Shown piece by piece: positions 22,158-31,043 of a stretch of 64,000 bases of DNA. The stretch is from Gammaproteobacteria bacterium (GTDB taxonomy: Bacteria > Pseudomonadota > Gammaproteobacteria > Enterobacterales > Alteromonadaceae). The position numbers were made by a program, and so were the translations under genes. The stretch is taken from assembly GCA_018825965.1 (NCBI GenBank), contig JAHKAA010000035.1:37769-101768 (forward strand), given 5' to 3'. The notes below the pieces were generated by a model. That model did no database searches and had not been told where the DNA came from. It saw only the letters and a program-made list of their open reading frames with translations. How positions within the stretch are numbered: position 1 is the stretch's first letter; each line of letters starts with the position of its first letter.

Positions 22158-23231
22158 GTGCTCCAACCTATTTACCTGCATCGCGGGCTTACTTTACTGC
22201 CTGGTCAGGCAGACTTGCGCCAGCTTCTGTCTGGCGCAACGCAGCTGGTCAGCACTGCTGTACCAGCGGCCAGTGCCTTGGATCTTGATTGTCATGGCAG
22301 CTTTCTTGGTGACGTTGATATGTCCGACCTGGCGCCCGACCGTAGTGTCAAAAAAACCACCGAGCGCCAGTCCCGCTGGTTGATTAATACAGCCGTCAGA
22401 ACCAAAGACGCACTGGCACCCTTGTTTTCTGGTGCTGAAGCCAAAGGGCTGTATATCGGGCTTGGTACTGTCGATTGTGATGAAGCGGATGAGCAAGCGT
22501 TTTTAGCCAGCTGTACCACTCAGGATCTCAGTGACCACAAGCTGACACACAACAATCCGATGGTCGGACTTATCTTGCTAAATACAACAGCCACCAGCCA
22601 CATCTCACAAATGTGCCAAATCACCGGCCAGAACTGCTGTTTTGCACATTTGCAGGATGGTGGTGCCAACGCGGCAATAGAGGCGTCTTATGATCTGGCT
22701 GAACAGCGCACACAACTTGCGTTAGTCGGGGGGGGCGCTCACAAAATCACCCCTTGGTACCTGTTAGCCAATGAGCAGTACTGGAGAAGTTTTAGCAAAC
22801 TCTGGTTAACCGAGGCCGCTGCTTTTTTTGTCATGAGCCATCAGCCTTCGGCTAACAGACTGCTCGCGCACTATCGCGGCAGACGGGGAAATGGAGGCGA
22901 CTGGACTGCGCTGATCCGCCAGCTTGCTCTGCATTTGACTGAATGGCCAAAGCACCGGCTCATGCAGATCATTATTTCTGGCGGTATGCCGGAGCAGCAG
23001 CAAATCAAGTTGCAACTGCAGAATGTGGCAGGTGCAGCCAAACTGATTTTTATCGAAGAGGGCTGTGGTTTTATCGGTGCCGCCAGTTGTGCCGCTGCCG
23101 TCAATCTGGCGTTAGAGCTGCTGCAAGACGATGTCGCTGCGCCTGATGCAGATGGGCTTGATGCAGTACTGGTGTTAACGCTGGGACCCAGTCAGCAATT
23201 CAGTTATTTACTGACAGGAAAACAGCCATGA
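22158..23231 (+). CDS. Ketosynthase-like protein lacking the catalytic triad (KS-2, chain-length-factor-like)
   Basis: A 357-residue thiolase-fold protein, shorter than its neighbours. In my by-eye alignment the nucleophilic cysteine is replaced by D167 (in LQDGGANAAIEA), followed by the expected LALVGGG strand; both catalytic histidine motifs are missing (no NAHGT; EEGCGFIGAASCAAAVNLAL aligns with the second His region). It is therefore unlikely to condense by itself and may act as a KS-beta partner of KS-1. Start codon GTG with a GAGG site. A run of eight G bases lies at 22728-22735. Confidence 0.75.
   Translation: MLQPIYLHRGLTLLPGQADLRQLLSGATQLVSTAVPAASALDLDCHGSFLGDVDMSDLAPDRSVKKTTERQSRWLINTAVRTKDALAPLFSGAEAKGLYIGLGTVDCDEADEQAFLASCTTQDLSDHKLTHNNPMVGLILLNTTATSHISQMCQITGQNCCFAHLQDGGANAAIEASYDLAEQRTQLALVGGGAHKITPWYLLANEQYWRSFSKLWLTEAAAFFVMSHQPSANRLLAHYRGRRGNGGDWTALIRQLALHLTEWPKHRLMQIIISGGMPEQQQIKLQLQNVAGAAKLIFIEEGCGFIGAASCAAAVNLALELLQDDVAAPDADGLDAVLVLTLGPSQQFSYLLTGKQP
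22728..22735 (+). repeat. G8 homopolymer inside KS-2
   Basis: Eight consecutive G bases encoding part of V-G-G-G-A. Runs of this length are prone to slipped-strand changes that would shift the frame. Confidence 0.9.
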
Positions 23232-24496
23232 AACAAAAAGTGGTCATCACAGGCCTTGGAGTCGTCAGTCCTTATGGGGTAGGAGTTCCACCTTTTTGGT
23301 CGGCAGTTAAAAAGGGACAAGGGGCCATCAGCAACTGGCAACCTGAAGGGGTGTCGAATTACCCGGTACGTTATGCAGCGGCCATTGCTATAGAGCCACT
23401 GCAACAGCAATTCCCTGGTTATTTTCCGGCAGATTACAGTGTAGAAAGACGCAGTGTTTTTGGTCTTATTGCGGCTGAAAATGCGATAGCTGACGCAGGG
23501 CTCACCAGGCAGAATGCAGCCCGTTGGGGCGTCAGCGTTTGCAGTGGTGTACCTGAAGCTGATGATCAGACTCTGGCCGCTCTGGTCAGTGTCAACAGCC
23601 CACAAGCTGCTCTCGTCTTGTTGCAACAGCGACATCAACTGGTCAATAAAATGGGGGGGTTCCGGTGTGGTAATGACTTGTTGGCAACAGCAATTGCAAG
23701 TCAATACGAACTTGAAGGACCTGTACTCAATATCAGCGGCGCTTGTGCTGGTGCGACTCAGGCTATTGGCCTCGCATACAAAGCGATACAACGTGGCGAA
23801 GCCGATCTGATGCTGGCCGGTGGCGGCGACTCTGTGCTGAATATCAGAACTAACAGTGCGCTGGTATCACTGGGGGCCTGTAGTACAAGTCAGCGTTTTG
23901 GCAACAACCTATGCCGTCCTTTTGATCAGGACCGCTCCGGATTGGTCGCAGGCGAAGGTGCCGCCATGCTGGTACTTGAAAGTGAGCAACACGCCAAAGC
24001 CCGTGGCGCAACTATTTATGCAGAACTGGTTGGTTATGGGAGTTCGCTGGACGCCTACAAAGTAACAGCCCCTCATCCTGAAGGTACAGGCGCAGTTGCA
24101 GCAATGCAGGCCGCTATCGCAGATGCAGGACTAGAGCCTTATCAGATTGGGCATATTAATGCACACGGAACTTCCACCCCGTTAAACGATGTTGTTGAGA
24201 GCAAAGCAATTGAACAGGTGTTTGGCGCTGCAACTTCTGATCTGTGGATCAGCGCTACCAAGTCTGTGATTGGCCACTGGATTGCAGCCGCAGGCGCACC
24301 TGAGGCTATCGCCACTATTCTGGCGCTGAAAGAAAAATGTGTCCCGCCCACTATCAACTTGTGCAATGCAGATCCTGACTGCCGGCTTCGTTATGCCAGG
24401 ACGCTGACTGAGAATTTCCCCCATCAGTTCGCCTTATCCAATTCTTTTGGTTTTGGCGGCATTAACGCATCGCTCATATTTGGAGTTTACCCGTGA
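23228..24496 (+). CDS. Beta-ketoacyl-ACP synthase, FabF-like, catalytically intact (KS-3)
   Basis: A 422-residue condensing enzyme with C173 (SGACAGATQ), H313 (INAHGTSTPLND) and H350 (SVIGHWIAAAG), plus the C-terminal NSFGFGGINAS. It overlaps KS-2 by 4 bp (ATGA) and KS-4 by 4 bp (GTGA), so translation is coupled. It is clearly distinct from KS-1 in sequence, which suggests a different step or chain length rather than a recent duplication. A G7 run lies at 23653-23659. Confidence 0.9.
   Translation: MKQKVVITGLGVVSPYGVGVPPFWSAVKKGQGAISNWQPEGVSNYPVRYAAAIAIEPLQQQFPGYFPADYSVERRSVFGLIAAENAIADAGLTRQNAARWGVSVCSGVPEADDQTLAALVSVNSPQAALVLLQQRHQLVNKMGGFRCGNDLLATAIASQYELEGPVLNISGACAGATQAIGLAYKAIQRGEADLMLAGGGDSVLNIRTNSALVSLGACSTSQRFGNNLCRPFDQDRSGLVAGEGAAMLVLESEQHAKARGATIYAELVGYGSSLDAYKVTAPHPEGTGAVAAMQAAIADAGLEPYQIGHINAHGTSTPLNDVVESKAIEQVFGAATSDLWISATKSVIGHWIAAAGAPEAIATILALKEKCVPPTINLCNADPDCRLRYARTLTENFPHQFALSNSFGFGGINASLIFGVYP
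23653..23659 (+). repeat. G7 homopolymer inside KS-3
   Basis: Seven consecutive G bases spanning codons for M-G-G, in frame in this sequence. Confidence 0.9.
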
Positions 24497-25491
24497 ATTC
24501 TGCATTTCCATTGGCCATTACAGGCTACAGCGGATTGTTCCCTTCTGCTGCCTTTACCGGGCAATTTGGTGGGCTTTGTCTGACCGGATCCGACGACTAC
24601 AGTGTCAGCCGCAAACTGAAACGATATATGTCAGATGCCACGCCTGCCGCGATACAAGCTGCGGAACTTGCTCTTGATCAGGCCGGTTTGGATCAGACTT
24701 CGCGCAGCAAACTAGGCCTTTATGTGGCGCAATATGGTTATTTGCATCCGCATTTGAAAGACTTTATTGCCACTTTCAGTCATACAAAGCCCGGCACTGC
24801 AGCTCAGGCTTTTGTTGACGCCTGGCACTCGTCCCGCGTCAGCCCTTTTGTTGTCACTCAGATGCTTAATAACAACCTGCTTGGTTTGCTCAGTTTGCAT
24901 CTGCAACAAACTGCGGATTGTGCCGCGCTGGTTCGCGACGAACTTGCTGCAGCGACAGCACTTGAAGAGGCTGCATTTAACCTGCAGCAGCTGTATTGCC
25001 AGCAGGCTTTAGTGGTTTGCGCCGGAGCTCAACAAGACTTACTGGCAATGCAAAGATTGTCAGCTGGTGAGGCATTGTCCCTGGCCGCTCCCCCTGTGGC
25101 TGCAATTGCCTGTGTATTGCAGCCTTTGTCTTCTCTGCCATCCGGGCAAAGTACTCAGGGTGTTATTCAGCAACTTTGTGGCAGTTTCAGCTTGCCGGAT
25201 TTACTAACAGAACTGCGCCAGATGGTACCCGTGGTTCAAACCACAGATTTGTTGTTGCTTGACGTGATATCTGCCGCCGATGCCGGACTAGTGCAGCAAG
25301 CGCTTGGTTGGCCTGATAGTCAACTGATTGCACTGCGTCAGTGGCGGGATCAAATGGGTTGCCCCGGCCTGCTAAGCGCAGTCTTTTGTGGTTTAAATCA
25401 ATTAAAAAGTACGTCTTATCAAAGATTTATTGCAATTTCTGTCGGAAGCGAAGGCTACTGCAGTGCTGTAATAGTCGTAAAGGATTATTGA
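24493..25491 (+). CDS. Degenerate ketosynthase-like protein (KS-4)
   Basis: A 332-residue protein with residual thiolase-fold features: an opening LAITGYSGLFPSA, a helix plus strand LVVCAGAQQDLLA like the LALAGGGD strand, and a C-terminal MGCPGLLSAVFCGLNQLK in the place of the GHxxxAAG motif. Neither the cysteine nor the histidines can be aligned; a hydrophobic residue appears at the nucleophile site. It directly follows KS-3 with coupled GTG start, so a KS-beta-like partner of KS-3 is the best guess. Sequence divergence makes the family call less sure than for KS-2. Confidence 0.6.
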   Translation: MNSAFPLAITGYSGLFPSAAFTGQFGGLCLTGSDDYSVSRKLKRYMSDATPAAIQAAELALDQAGLDQTSRSKLGLYVAQYGYLHPHLKDFIATFSHTKPGTAAQAFVDAWHSSRVSPFVVTQMLNNNLLGLLSLHLQQTADCAALVRDELAAATALEEAAFNLQQLYCQQALVVCAGAQQDLLAMQRLSAGEALSLAAPPVAAIACVLQPLSSLPSGQSTQGVIQQLCGSFSLPDLLTELRQMVPVVQTTDLLLLDVISAADAGLVQQALGWPDSQLIALRQWRDQMGCPGLLSAVFCGLNQLKSTSYQRFIAISVGSEGYCSAVIVVKDY

Positions 25492-25492
25492 A

Positions 25493-28330
25493 ATGAACGA
25501 ATACCAACACTTTTGTAAGCCCTCGCTACATGCTGCTTTGCAGGCCATGGGACTCAACTACGTTTACCACAGGGCTGCTACCACATATTTGTATTATTGG
25601 GATGAACAGAGCGGTGAAGAAAAAGCAGTACTGGATTTACTGGGAGGTTATGGAGCTGTGTTGCTACAGCACCATCATCCCGAGCTTGTGCGTACTGCTG
25701 TGGCTGCTTTTCATGAAGGTTGTCCGGTGCATAGCCAGTTTTCGGTGCGTACAGCACCAGCCAAACTGGCGGCAAGACTGAACCAGATCCTGCGTCAGGA
25801 AGCAGCTTCCAACGAAGATTTCCTGTTTTCATTTTGTTCAACCGGGGCCGAAGCTGTCGAAATTGCAGTGAAACACGCTGAACTCGCCCGTAGTACAGAG
25901 GTAAACAAACAACTTACGGAAATAAATTTCAGGCTCAGTGAATTAAAAAGATTGCAGCGACAACTGACGATCCCAACCGAATTCAGTCAGGTATTAAATG
26001 TCGCAACAAATAGCAATGCATCTGATCTAGCCAGTGCTATTGAGCACTACAACCAACAGATTCTGCAGCGTAAACCCTGTTTTATCGCGTTAAAAAACAG
26101 TTTTCACGGCAAATTAAGTGGTTCAGTGCAACTGACCCATGGCAGCGGTTATAGCGGACCTTACCGGCACCTGGGGCTGGATGTCCGGTTTTGTGACGCT
26201 GATGAGATCCTGGCGTTCGCCCGTGATTTTCCTGCATCCTCCATTATTGCAGTGAAGCAACTGGGTGATCAGTTTTCGTTGTATTGGCAGCCTGTCCGGG
26301 TTGTCAGTGCTATTTTTGCTGAACCAGTGCAGGGCGAAGGGGGTATTCGCTGTCTGACGTCAGCTCAGAGCGGGCAGCTCAAACAAGCCAGTCAGTTATT
26401 AAGATGCCCGCTGGTTGCAGATGAAATTCAAAGTGGCTCTGGCCGCTGCGGCAGTTTTCTTGCAGGCAGTCAGATAGGTTTACAGCCTGATTATGTCATC
26501 CTGTCTAAGGCGTTGGGCGGTGGACTGGTCAAAATTGGTCTGGTTGCTATTAAAAGCTCTGCTTATGTGCAAGGTTACGATCTGGTACAAAGTTCCACTT
26601 TTGGCGAAGATGAACATTCTGCCACTGTTGCTTTGCATTATCTTGAGCTGTTGTATCAGAATGAAGGGGCTGCATTTACTCAAATCAACCAGCTTGGCGA
26701 ATTGTTACTGCAACGACTGAAAGATTTGCAAACTTTATACCCGGATGTGATCAGCGAGGTGCGGGGCAGGGGATTTCTACTGGGTGTAGAACTTACCTCG
26801 CAGCACAACGCCAGTTCAATGATGTTCCGCACAATGTCCTATCAGGATTCATTGGGTTATATGGCCGCTGGCTTTTTACTGAACCAGCATGCATTGCGGG
26901 TCGCCCCCTCAGCCAGTGCTCCCAATGTGATCAGAATGGAACCGAATCTTTGTCTGACACCACAGCATATTGAAAGCGTTTATCAGGCTTTTGCTGATTT
27001 GTGTCAAACCCTGCGTTATCAGGATTCTTATTATTTCCTGCGGTTTTTAACCCGCAACCTGAAAGTCCGAAGCAACCGCAGCCAGCTGCAGGATTTTCGT
27101 CAACAAGCGCCTGTCGAACCTGCACTACCGCCAGCTGCCGTGCGTGTCGCCTTTATTAATCATCTGATTTCCGCCGACTGGCTGGCGCAGATTGACCCTT
27201 CTATGCAGCAAGTACCGGTTGAGGAAGCCGATCTGTTGCTGAACCGGCTGGATTTTGACTGGCGGGTTGCACCTTTGCCCGCGCAACGTTTTGTCTCTGC
27301 CACAGGTGTTGAGCTGGATTTTGTGATGTATCCGCTTGGCCTGACATCAAACCGTATTGCCCGGATGCTGGCTGATAACGATTTAGGCAGATTGCGGGAC
27401 GCCATCGACGAGCGTATTCAGACGGCACAGCAAGACGGTTGTCAGGTGGCGGGTCTTGGTATGTTTACTTCAGTGGTCACCAATAACGCCAAATCAGTGC
27501 GCGCGACCAACATCGCACTGACGACAGGTAATTCTCTGACGGTCGCGATGTCGGTCGAAGCAGTACTACAAGCAATGGCAGAGCAGCCGCAACAACTATG
27601 GCGTGCTGCAGTGATAGGGGCCGCCGGTAATATTGGCCGTATTTATGCCACAGCTTTAAGCACCCATTGCCGACAGTTGTTGCTGATTGGCAGCGGTCGC
27701 GCCGGCTCTGACAAAAGGCTGCAACAAAGTGTCTGTCAGATTTATCAACACTGCTGGCAGCAGCTGGTGGACGCTGTGCCCGCTACTGGTATTTGTCAGC
27801 AGTTAGTGCAACACCCAACTATTGCCCAGTGGCTGGCCCAACCGGAACTGGCCCCGGCCCAGGCCGGACAGGCAATTTTCGAACTGATGGCAGACGAGGC
27901 AAAGGCTCCGTTGTTGCTGTCTGATGACATCCGGCTGGTGCAGGGTTGTGAGGTTGTGGTCTGTGCCACCAACGCTGCTGACGCATTTTTACCTGTAGAG
28001 CTGTTGCGCCATGGCACAGTGATCTGTGATGTATCTGTACCACACAATCTGGATGAGCAGGCGCTGGCTGGACGGCCAGACTTGGTTTGTATCCGGGGGG
28101 GCATTGTTGCAACACCTCATGGCGAAAGCCTGCCAGAAAACGTGCGGGCTTACCTGCAACCAGGACAGATTTACGCTTGTATGGCGGAAACCATAGTGCT
28201 TGGCATGGAAAATCATTTCCATCACTACTCCTACGGCGATCTGGATATCCGGAATGTTGCAGAAATTCATCGTTTGGCCGCGCACCATGGTTTTGGTCTG
28301 GCGCAGGCCAAAACCAGTCAGTCCATGTAG
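25493..28330 (+). CDS. Fusion of class III aminotransferase and acyl-ACP reductase
   Basis: A 945-residue two-domain enzyme. Residues 1 to about 530 are a PLP class III aminotransferase: D310 in VADEIQSGSGRCG and the PLP lysine K339 in ILSKALGGG. A helical, Lys/Glu-rich insert lies at about 138-185. Residues about 560-945 resemble cyanobacterial acyl-ACP reductase (AAR): GLGMFTSVV, TTGNSLT, the NADP loop GAAGNIG (709-715), CIRGGIV, and YACMAET with C896 at the place of the acyl-accepting Cys294 of Synechococcus AAR. Inferred role: reduce an acyl-ACP to aldehyde and transaminate it to a primary amine. A G7 run lies at 28095-28101. Confidence 0.85.
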   Translation: MNEYQHFCKPSLHAALQAMGLNYVYHRAATTYLYYWDEQSGEEKAVLDLLGGYGAVLLQHHHPELVRTAVAAFHEGCPVHSQFSVRTAPAKLAARLNQILRQEAASNEDFLFSFCSTGAEAVEIAVKHAELARSTEVNKQLTEINFRLSELKRLQRQLTIPTEFSQVLNVATNSNASDLASAIEHYNQQILQRKPCFIALKNSFHGKLSGSVQLTHGSGYSGPYRHLGLDVRFCDADEILAFARDFPASSIIAVKQLGDQFSLYWQPVRVVSAIFAEPVQGEGGIRCLTSAQSGQLKQASQLLRCPLVADEIQSGSGRCGSFLAGSQIGLQPDYVILSKALGGGLVKIGLVAIKSSAYVQGYDLVQSSTFGEDEHSATVALHYLELLYQNEGAAFTQINQLGELLLQRLKDLQTLYPDVISEVRGRGFLLGVELTSQHNASSMMFRTMSYQDSLGYMAAGFLLNQHALRVAPSASAPNVIRMEPNLCLTPQHIESVYQAFADLCQTLRYQDSYYFLRFLTRNLKVRSNRSQLQDFRQQAPVEPALPPAAVRVAFINHLISADWLAQIDPSMQQVPVEEADLLLNRLDFDWRVAPLPAQRFVSATGVELDFVMYPLGLTSNRIARMLADNDLGRLRDAIDERIQTAQQDGCQVAGLGMFTSVVTNNAKSVRATNIALTTGNSLTVAMSVEAVLQAMAEQPQQLWRAAVIGAAGNIGRIYATALSTHCRQLLLIGSGRAGSDKRLQQSVCQIYQHCWQQLVDAVPATGICQQLVQHPTIAQWLAQPELAPAQAGQAIFELMADEAKAPLLLSDDIRLVQGCEVVVCATNAADAFLPVELLRHGTVICDVSVPHNLDEQALAGRPDLVCIRGGIVATPHGESLPENVRAYLQPGQIYACMAETIVLGMENHFHHYSYGDLDIRNVAEIHRLAAHHGFGLAQAKTSQSM
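28095..28101 (+). repeat. G7 homopolymer in the reductase domain
   Basis: Seven consecutive G bases coding R-G-G just before the catalytic-cysteine segment of the reductase domain. Confidence 0.9.
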
Positions 28331-28341
28331 GAGTATCAGGC

Positions 28342-29079
28342 ATGAACGAATTATATGCGTTGGTGACAGGTGCAACCCGTGGCATTGGCAGGACTTTGGC
28401 ACTGAAACTGGCAGAAGCCGGCTACCACATTGCATTTTGTTATCGTCGTCAGTCAGACGCTGATGCGTTGTCTGCTGCTCTTAGCGTTACAGGCTGCAAA
28501 GTCTTGGCAATTGAAGCGGATTTGTCCTCGCCTGAAGCTATTGAGCTGTTGTTCAGCACTTACAGCGAACATTTTCCACAGCTCGATCTGCTGGTAAATA
28601 ATGCCGGCATTACAGCGGATTCGTTGCTTGCCGTGATGGATGAACAGCAACTGACCTCTGTGATAGAGCTGAATCTATTGGCACCGATCCGTTGTTGTAA
28701 AGCTGCGTTGCAACTGATGCTACCTCGTCGTACGGGCAACATTATCAACATCTCCTCGGTGAGCGCACAGAAACCCAATCCGGGACAAACCACTTATGCT
28801 GCAAGTAAAGGCGGGCTTGAGGCATTCAGCCGTGCTTTGGCAGTTGAAGTGGCGAAAAAACGTATTAGGGTCAATTGTGTCGCGCCTGGCGTGATTGAAA
28901 CCGATATGGTTCAGGAATTATTAGCCAGTCAGGGCGAACAGCTGAAAAAACGTATCCTCAGCAACAGATTCGGCCAACCTGAGGATATCGCCAAAGCGGT
29001 GTTGTATCTGGCCGATCCTGACAATCATTATGTGACGGGTGAAGTTCTGGCAGTCAACGGAGGTCTGTTGTTGTCATGA
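28342..29079 (+). CDS. Short-chain dehydrogenase, FabG-like 3-oxoacyl-ACP reductase
   Basis: A 245-residue classical SDR with TGATRGIG cofactor loop, NNAG, the serine in INISSVSA, YAASK and the C-terminal PGVIETDM and YVTGEVLAVNGG stretches, all typical of FabG. It probably reduces the beta-keto group made by the ketosynthases with NADPH. The true start is 28342, with GGAG 9 bp upstream, although an open frame extends further left into the fusion gene. It overlaps the next SDR by 4 bp (ATGA). Confidence 0.9.
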   Translation: MNELYALVTGATRGIGRTLALKLAEAGYHIAFCYRRQSDADALSAALSVTGCKVLAIEADLSSPEAIELLFSTYSEHFPQLDLLVNNAGITADSLLAVMDEQQLTSVIELNLLAPIRCCKAALQLMLPRRTGNIINISSVSAQKPNPGQTTYAASKGGLEAFSRALAVEVAKKRIRVNCVAPGVIETDMVQELLASQGEQLKKRILSNRFGQPEDIAKAVLYLADPDNHYVTGEVLAVNGGLLLS

Positions 29080-29840
29080 GCAGTCAACCTTTTACTGTGG
29101 TTATTACAGGCGCAGCCAGTGGCATCGGCGCGGCTATCAGTCAGCAGTTGATGGCCATGCCAGGCCGGCATCTTATTCTGCTTGACCGGCAGGCTGATGC
29201 TCTGGCTGAACAGGCTGCAACAGCGCCTCCTGGTGTTGTTGTTGAGACACTCGCTATTGACCTGACCAGTACAGAGCAACTGGCCACCGGATTAGTGCCA
29301 TTGCTGGCTGACAACAGGATCCACGAACTGGTGATCAGTCACGGCATCGCCGACGAAAATCAGCTGGATCAGTGCGAAATCTGGGACAAGGTGCTGCTGA
29401 CGAATCTGACGTCGGTGCAGCGGTTGCTTGCTGTGCTGGAACCCCGGCTGGCCGATGGTGCCAGCGTTGTTATTGTGTCTTCCATCCTTGGTCTGATTGG
29501 CAAAAAAGCCAACTCTGCCTATTGCGCCAGTAAGCACGGTTTACTCGGTTTAGTGAAAGCTACTGCGCTGGATTTGGCTTCAAGGCGCATCAGGGTGAAT
29601 GCCGTGTTACCCAGCTGGGTAGACACACCTATGTTAAGGCGGGAAGTGCGCCGGCAAGCTGATCTGACGGGTATCGCTGAAGCAGATATGTTACGCCGCA
29701 TTAAAAAGCGGATCCCTTTACGGGCTATGGTGGAGGCCAGCGATGTCGCGCATGCGATCCAGTTTCTGCTATCAGCCCAAAGCCGGATGATTACAGCTCA
29801 GTCTCTTGTCATAGACGGAGGTGACGGATGCGGATTGTAA
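29076..29840 (+). CDS. Short-chain dehydrogenase/reductase, second copy
   Basis: A 254-residue classical SDR: TGAASGIGAA cofactor loop, serine in VIVSSILG, YCASK catalytic pair, and a C-terminal SLVIDGGDG. It is less FabG-like than its neighbour (ISHGIAD replaces NNAG), so it may act on another carbonyl or alcohol of the product. It overlaps the upstream SDR by 4 bp and the downstream barrel gene by 13 bp, so it is firmly in the operon. Confidence 0.88.
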   Translation: MSSQPFTVVITGAASGIGAAISQQLMAMPGRHLILLDRQADALAEQAATAPPGVVVETLAIDLTSTEQLATGLVPLLADNRIHELVISHGIADENQLDQCEIWDKVLLTNLTSVQRLLAVLEPRLADGASVVIVSSILGLIGKKANSAYCASKHGLLGLVKATALDLASRRIRVNAVLPSWVDTPMLRREVRRQADLTGIAEADMLRRIKKRIPLRAMVEASDVAHAIQFLLSAQSRMITAQSLVIDGGDGCGL

Positions 29841-31030
29841 TGGCTACGGCTTTAGCTTTGCTGCCGGGCCTGGCCGCAAGCGAGACTTATTGGCAGCCAA
29901 CTCTGGACGTCAATTATGGTCAGAATCTGGTGAAAGGCTACAGCACTCGTCAGGAAGCTGTAGTCGGAATTGACTTCGAACACCGGCAGGATGCTTATTT
30001 GCTGAAGTTTGACAGCCGTCTCAGCTATGACTTTGTCTATAGTGGCGAAGGCAGATACAGCCCGGCTGACCGGACTGAATATCAGCGACGTTTGTTGTTG
30101 GATGATGTGTATGTTGCCTGGCAGAACAATGATGTGGATTTTCGCCTGGGCTGGCAAAAAGTCGCCTGGGGTGAAGCCGACGAACTGAGGCTGGTTGATG
30201 TGGTCAACCCGGTGAATTACCGGGACTTTATTCTGATTGATCTGGACGAGCAGCGTCAGGCGTTGCCTATGGCCAAACTGGAAACTGCCTTGACAGAGCA
30301 GGTCAGCCTTGAGTTGTTGGCTATTGCCGGATACCAGTCCAATACCCTGGTTCCGGATGGAGGAGAACTGGCGTTTGCTCCGGCGTTACCCGTCAGTATC
30401 AGTGACAATAACAAACTGGAATTTGGTTTAAAACTCAGCAGCTACCTCTGGGATGGTGATGCCGGATTTTACGCCTTTTCCGGTTACAACGATGATCCGG
30501 TCATGCTTGCAACTGAGCCGCAGCCAGAGTTGGCCTATCTGCTGCACCGTTCTCTGATGCTCGGAGCCAGTTACAGCAAACCCTATGATTCATTGCTGTT
30601 CAGAACTGAACTGGCCAGGACTGCCAACCTGGCTGTGCCCCATCAGACAACAGACTATGCCCTGATTGATAAATGGCAAGCGTTGTTAGGTGTGGATTAT
30701 CGCCATATTGACTGGACCTTCACTTTCCAGCTGGCCGGGCAATATCTGCACAACCATCAGTCAGAATTAATGGTGCCGCAGTTTGAACCTACTTATACCT
30801 TCTCGGCAGAACGTGACTTTCTTAGTGGCAATCTGATTTTTAAGTCTGCGATTTCAACTATCCCCACGAATGGTGGCGGCGTTCTGTCGCAAATTAAATC
30901 GACGTTTAAATACTCAGAGTCGCTGCACATGAAATTGAATCTGGATTTTATGTCAGGCAGCTCTCGTAATTCCATTGGCCAGTTTTCGGATCGTGACAGA
31001 GCAATGTTGTCTGTCGTTTTTTATTTATAG
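29828..31030 (+). CDS. Outer-membrane beta-barrel protein, DUF1302-like
   Basis: A 400-residue protein with a signal peptide (MATALALLPGLAASE) and alternating aromatic strands that end in a terminal aromatic-rich strand (MLSVVFYL), as in outer-membrane barrels. The GWQKVAWGEADELRLVDVVNP segment, with product-family-like motif DFRLGWQ before it, resembles DUF1302 proteins. These often occur beside LolA-like and RND-exporter genes, as here. It could receive a lipid from the periplasm. The first methionine is 5 codons before the hydrophobic stretch and overlaps the SDR end. Confidence 0.72.
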   Translation: MRIVMATALALLPGLAASETYWQPTLDVNYGQNLVKGYSTRQEAVVGIDFEHRQDAYLLKFDSRLSYDFVYSGEGRYSPADRTEYQRRLLLDDVYVAWQNNDVDFRLGWQKVAWGEADELRLVDVVNPVNYRDFILIDLDEQRQALPMAKLETALTEQVSLELLAIAGYQSNTLVPDGGELAFAPALPVSISDNNKLEFGLKLSSYLWDGDAGFYAFSGYNDDPVMLATEPQPELAYLLHRSLMLGASYSKPYDSLLFRTELARTANLAVPHQTTDYALIDKWQALLGVDYRHIDWTFTFQLAGQYLHNHQSELMVPQFEPTYTFSAERDFLSGNLIFKSAISTIPTNGGGVLSQIKSTFKYSESLHMKLNLDFMSGSSRNSIGQFSDRDRAMLSVVFYL

Positions 31031-31043
31031 GGAGAGCAATTGT

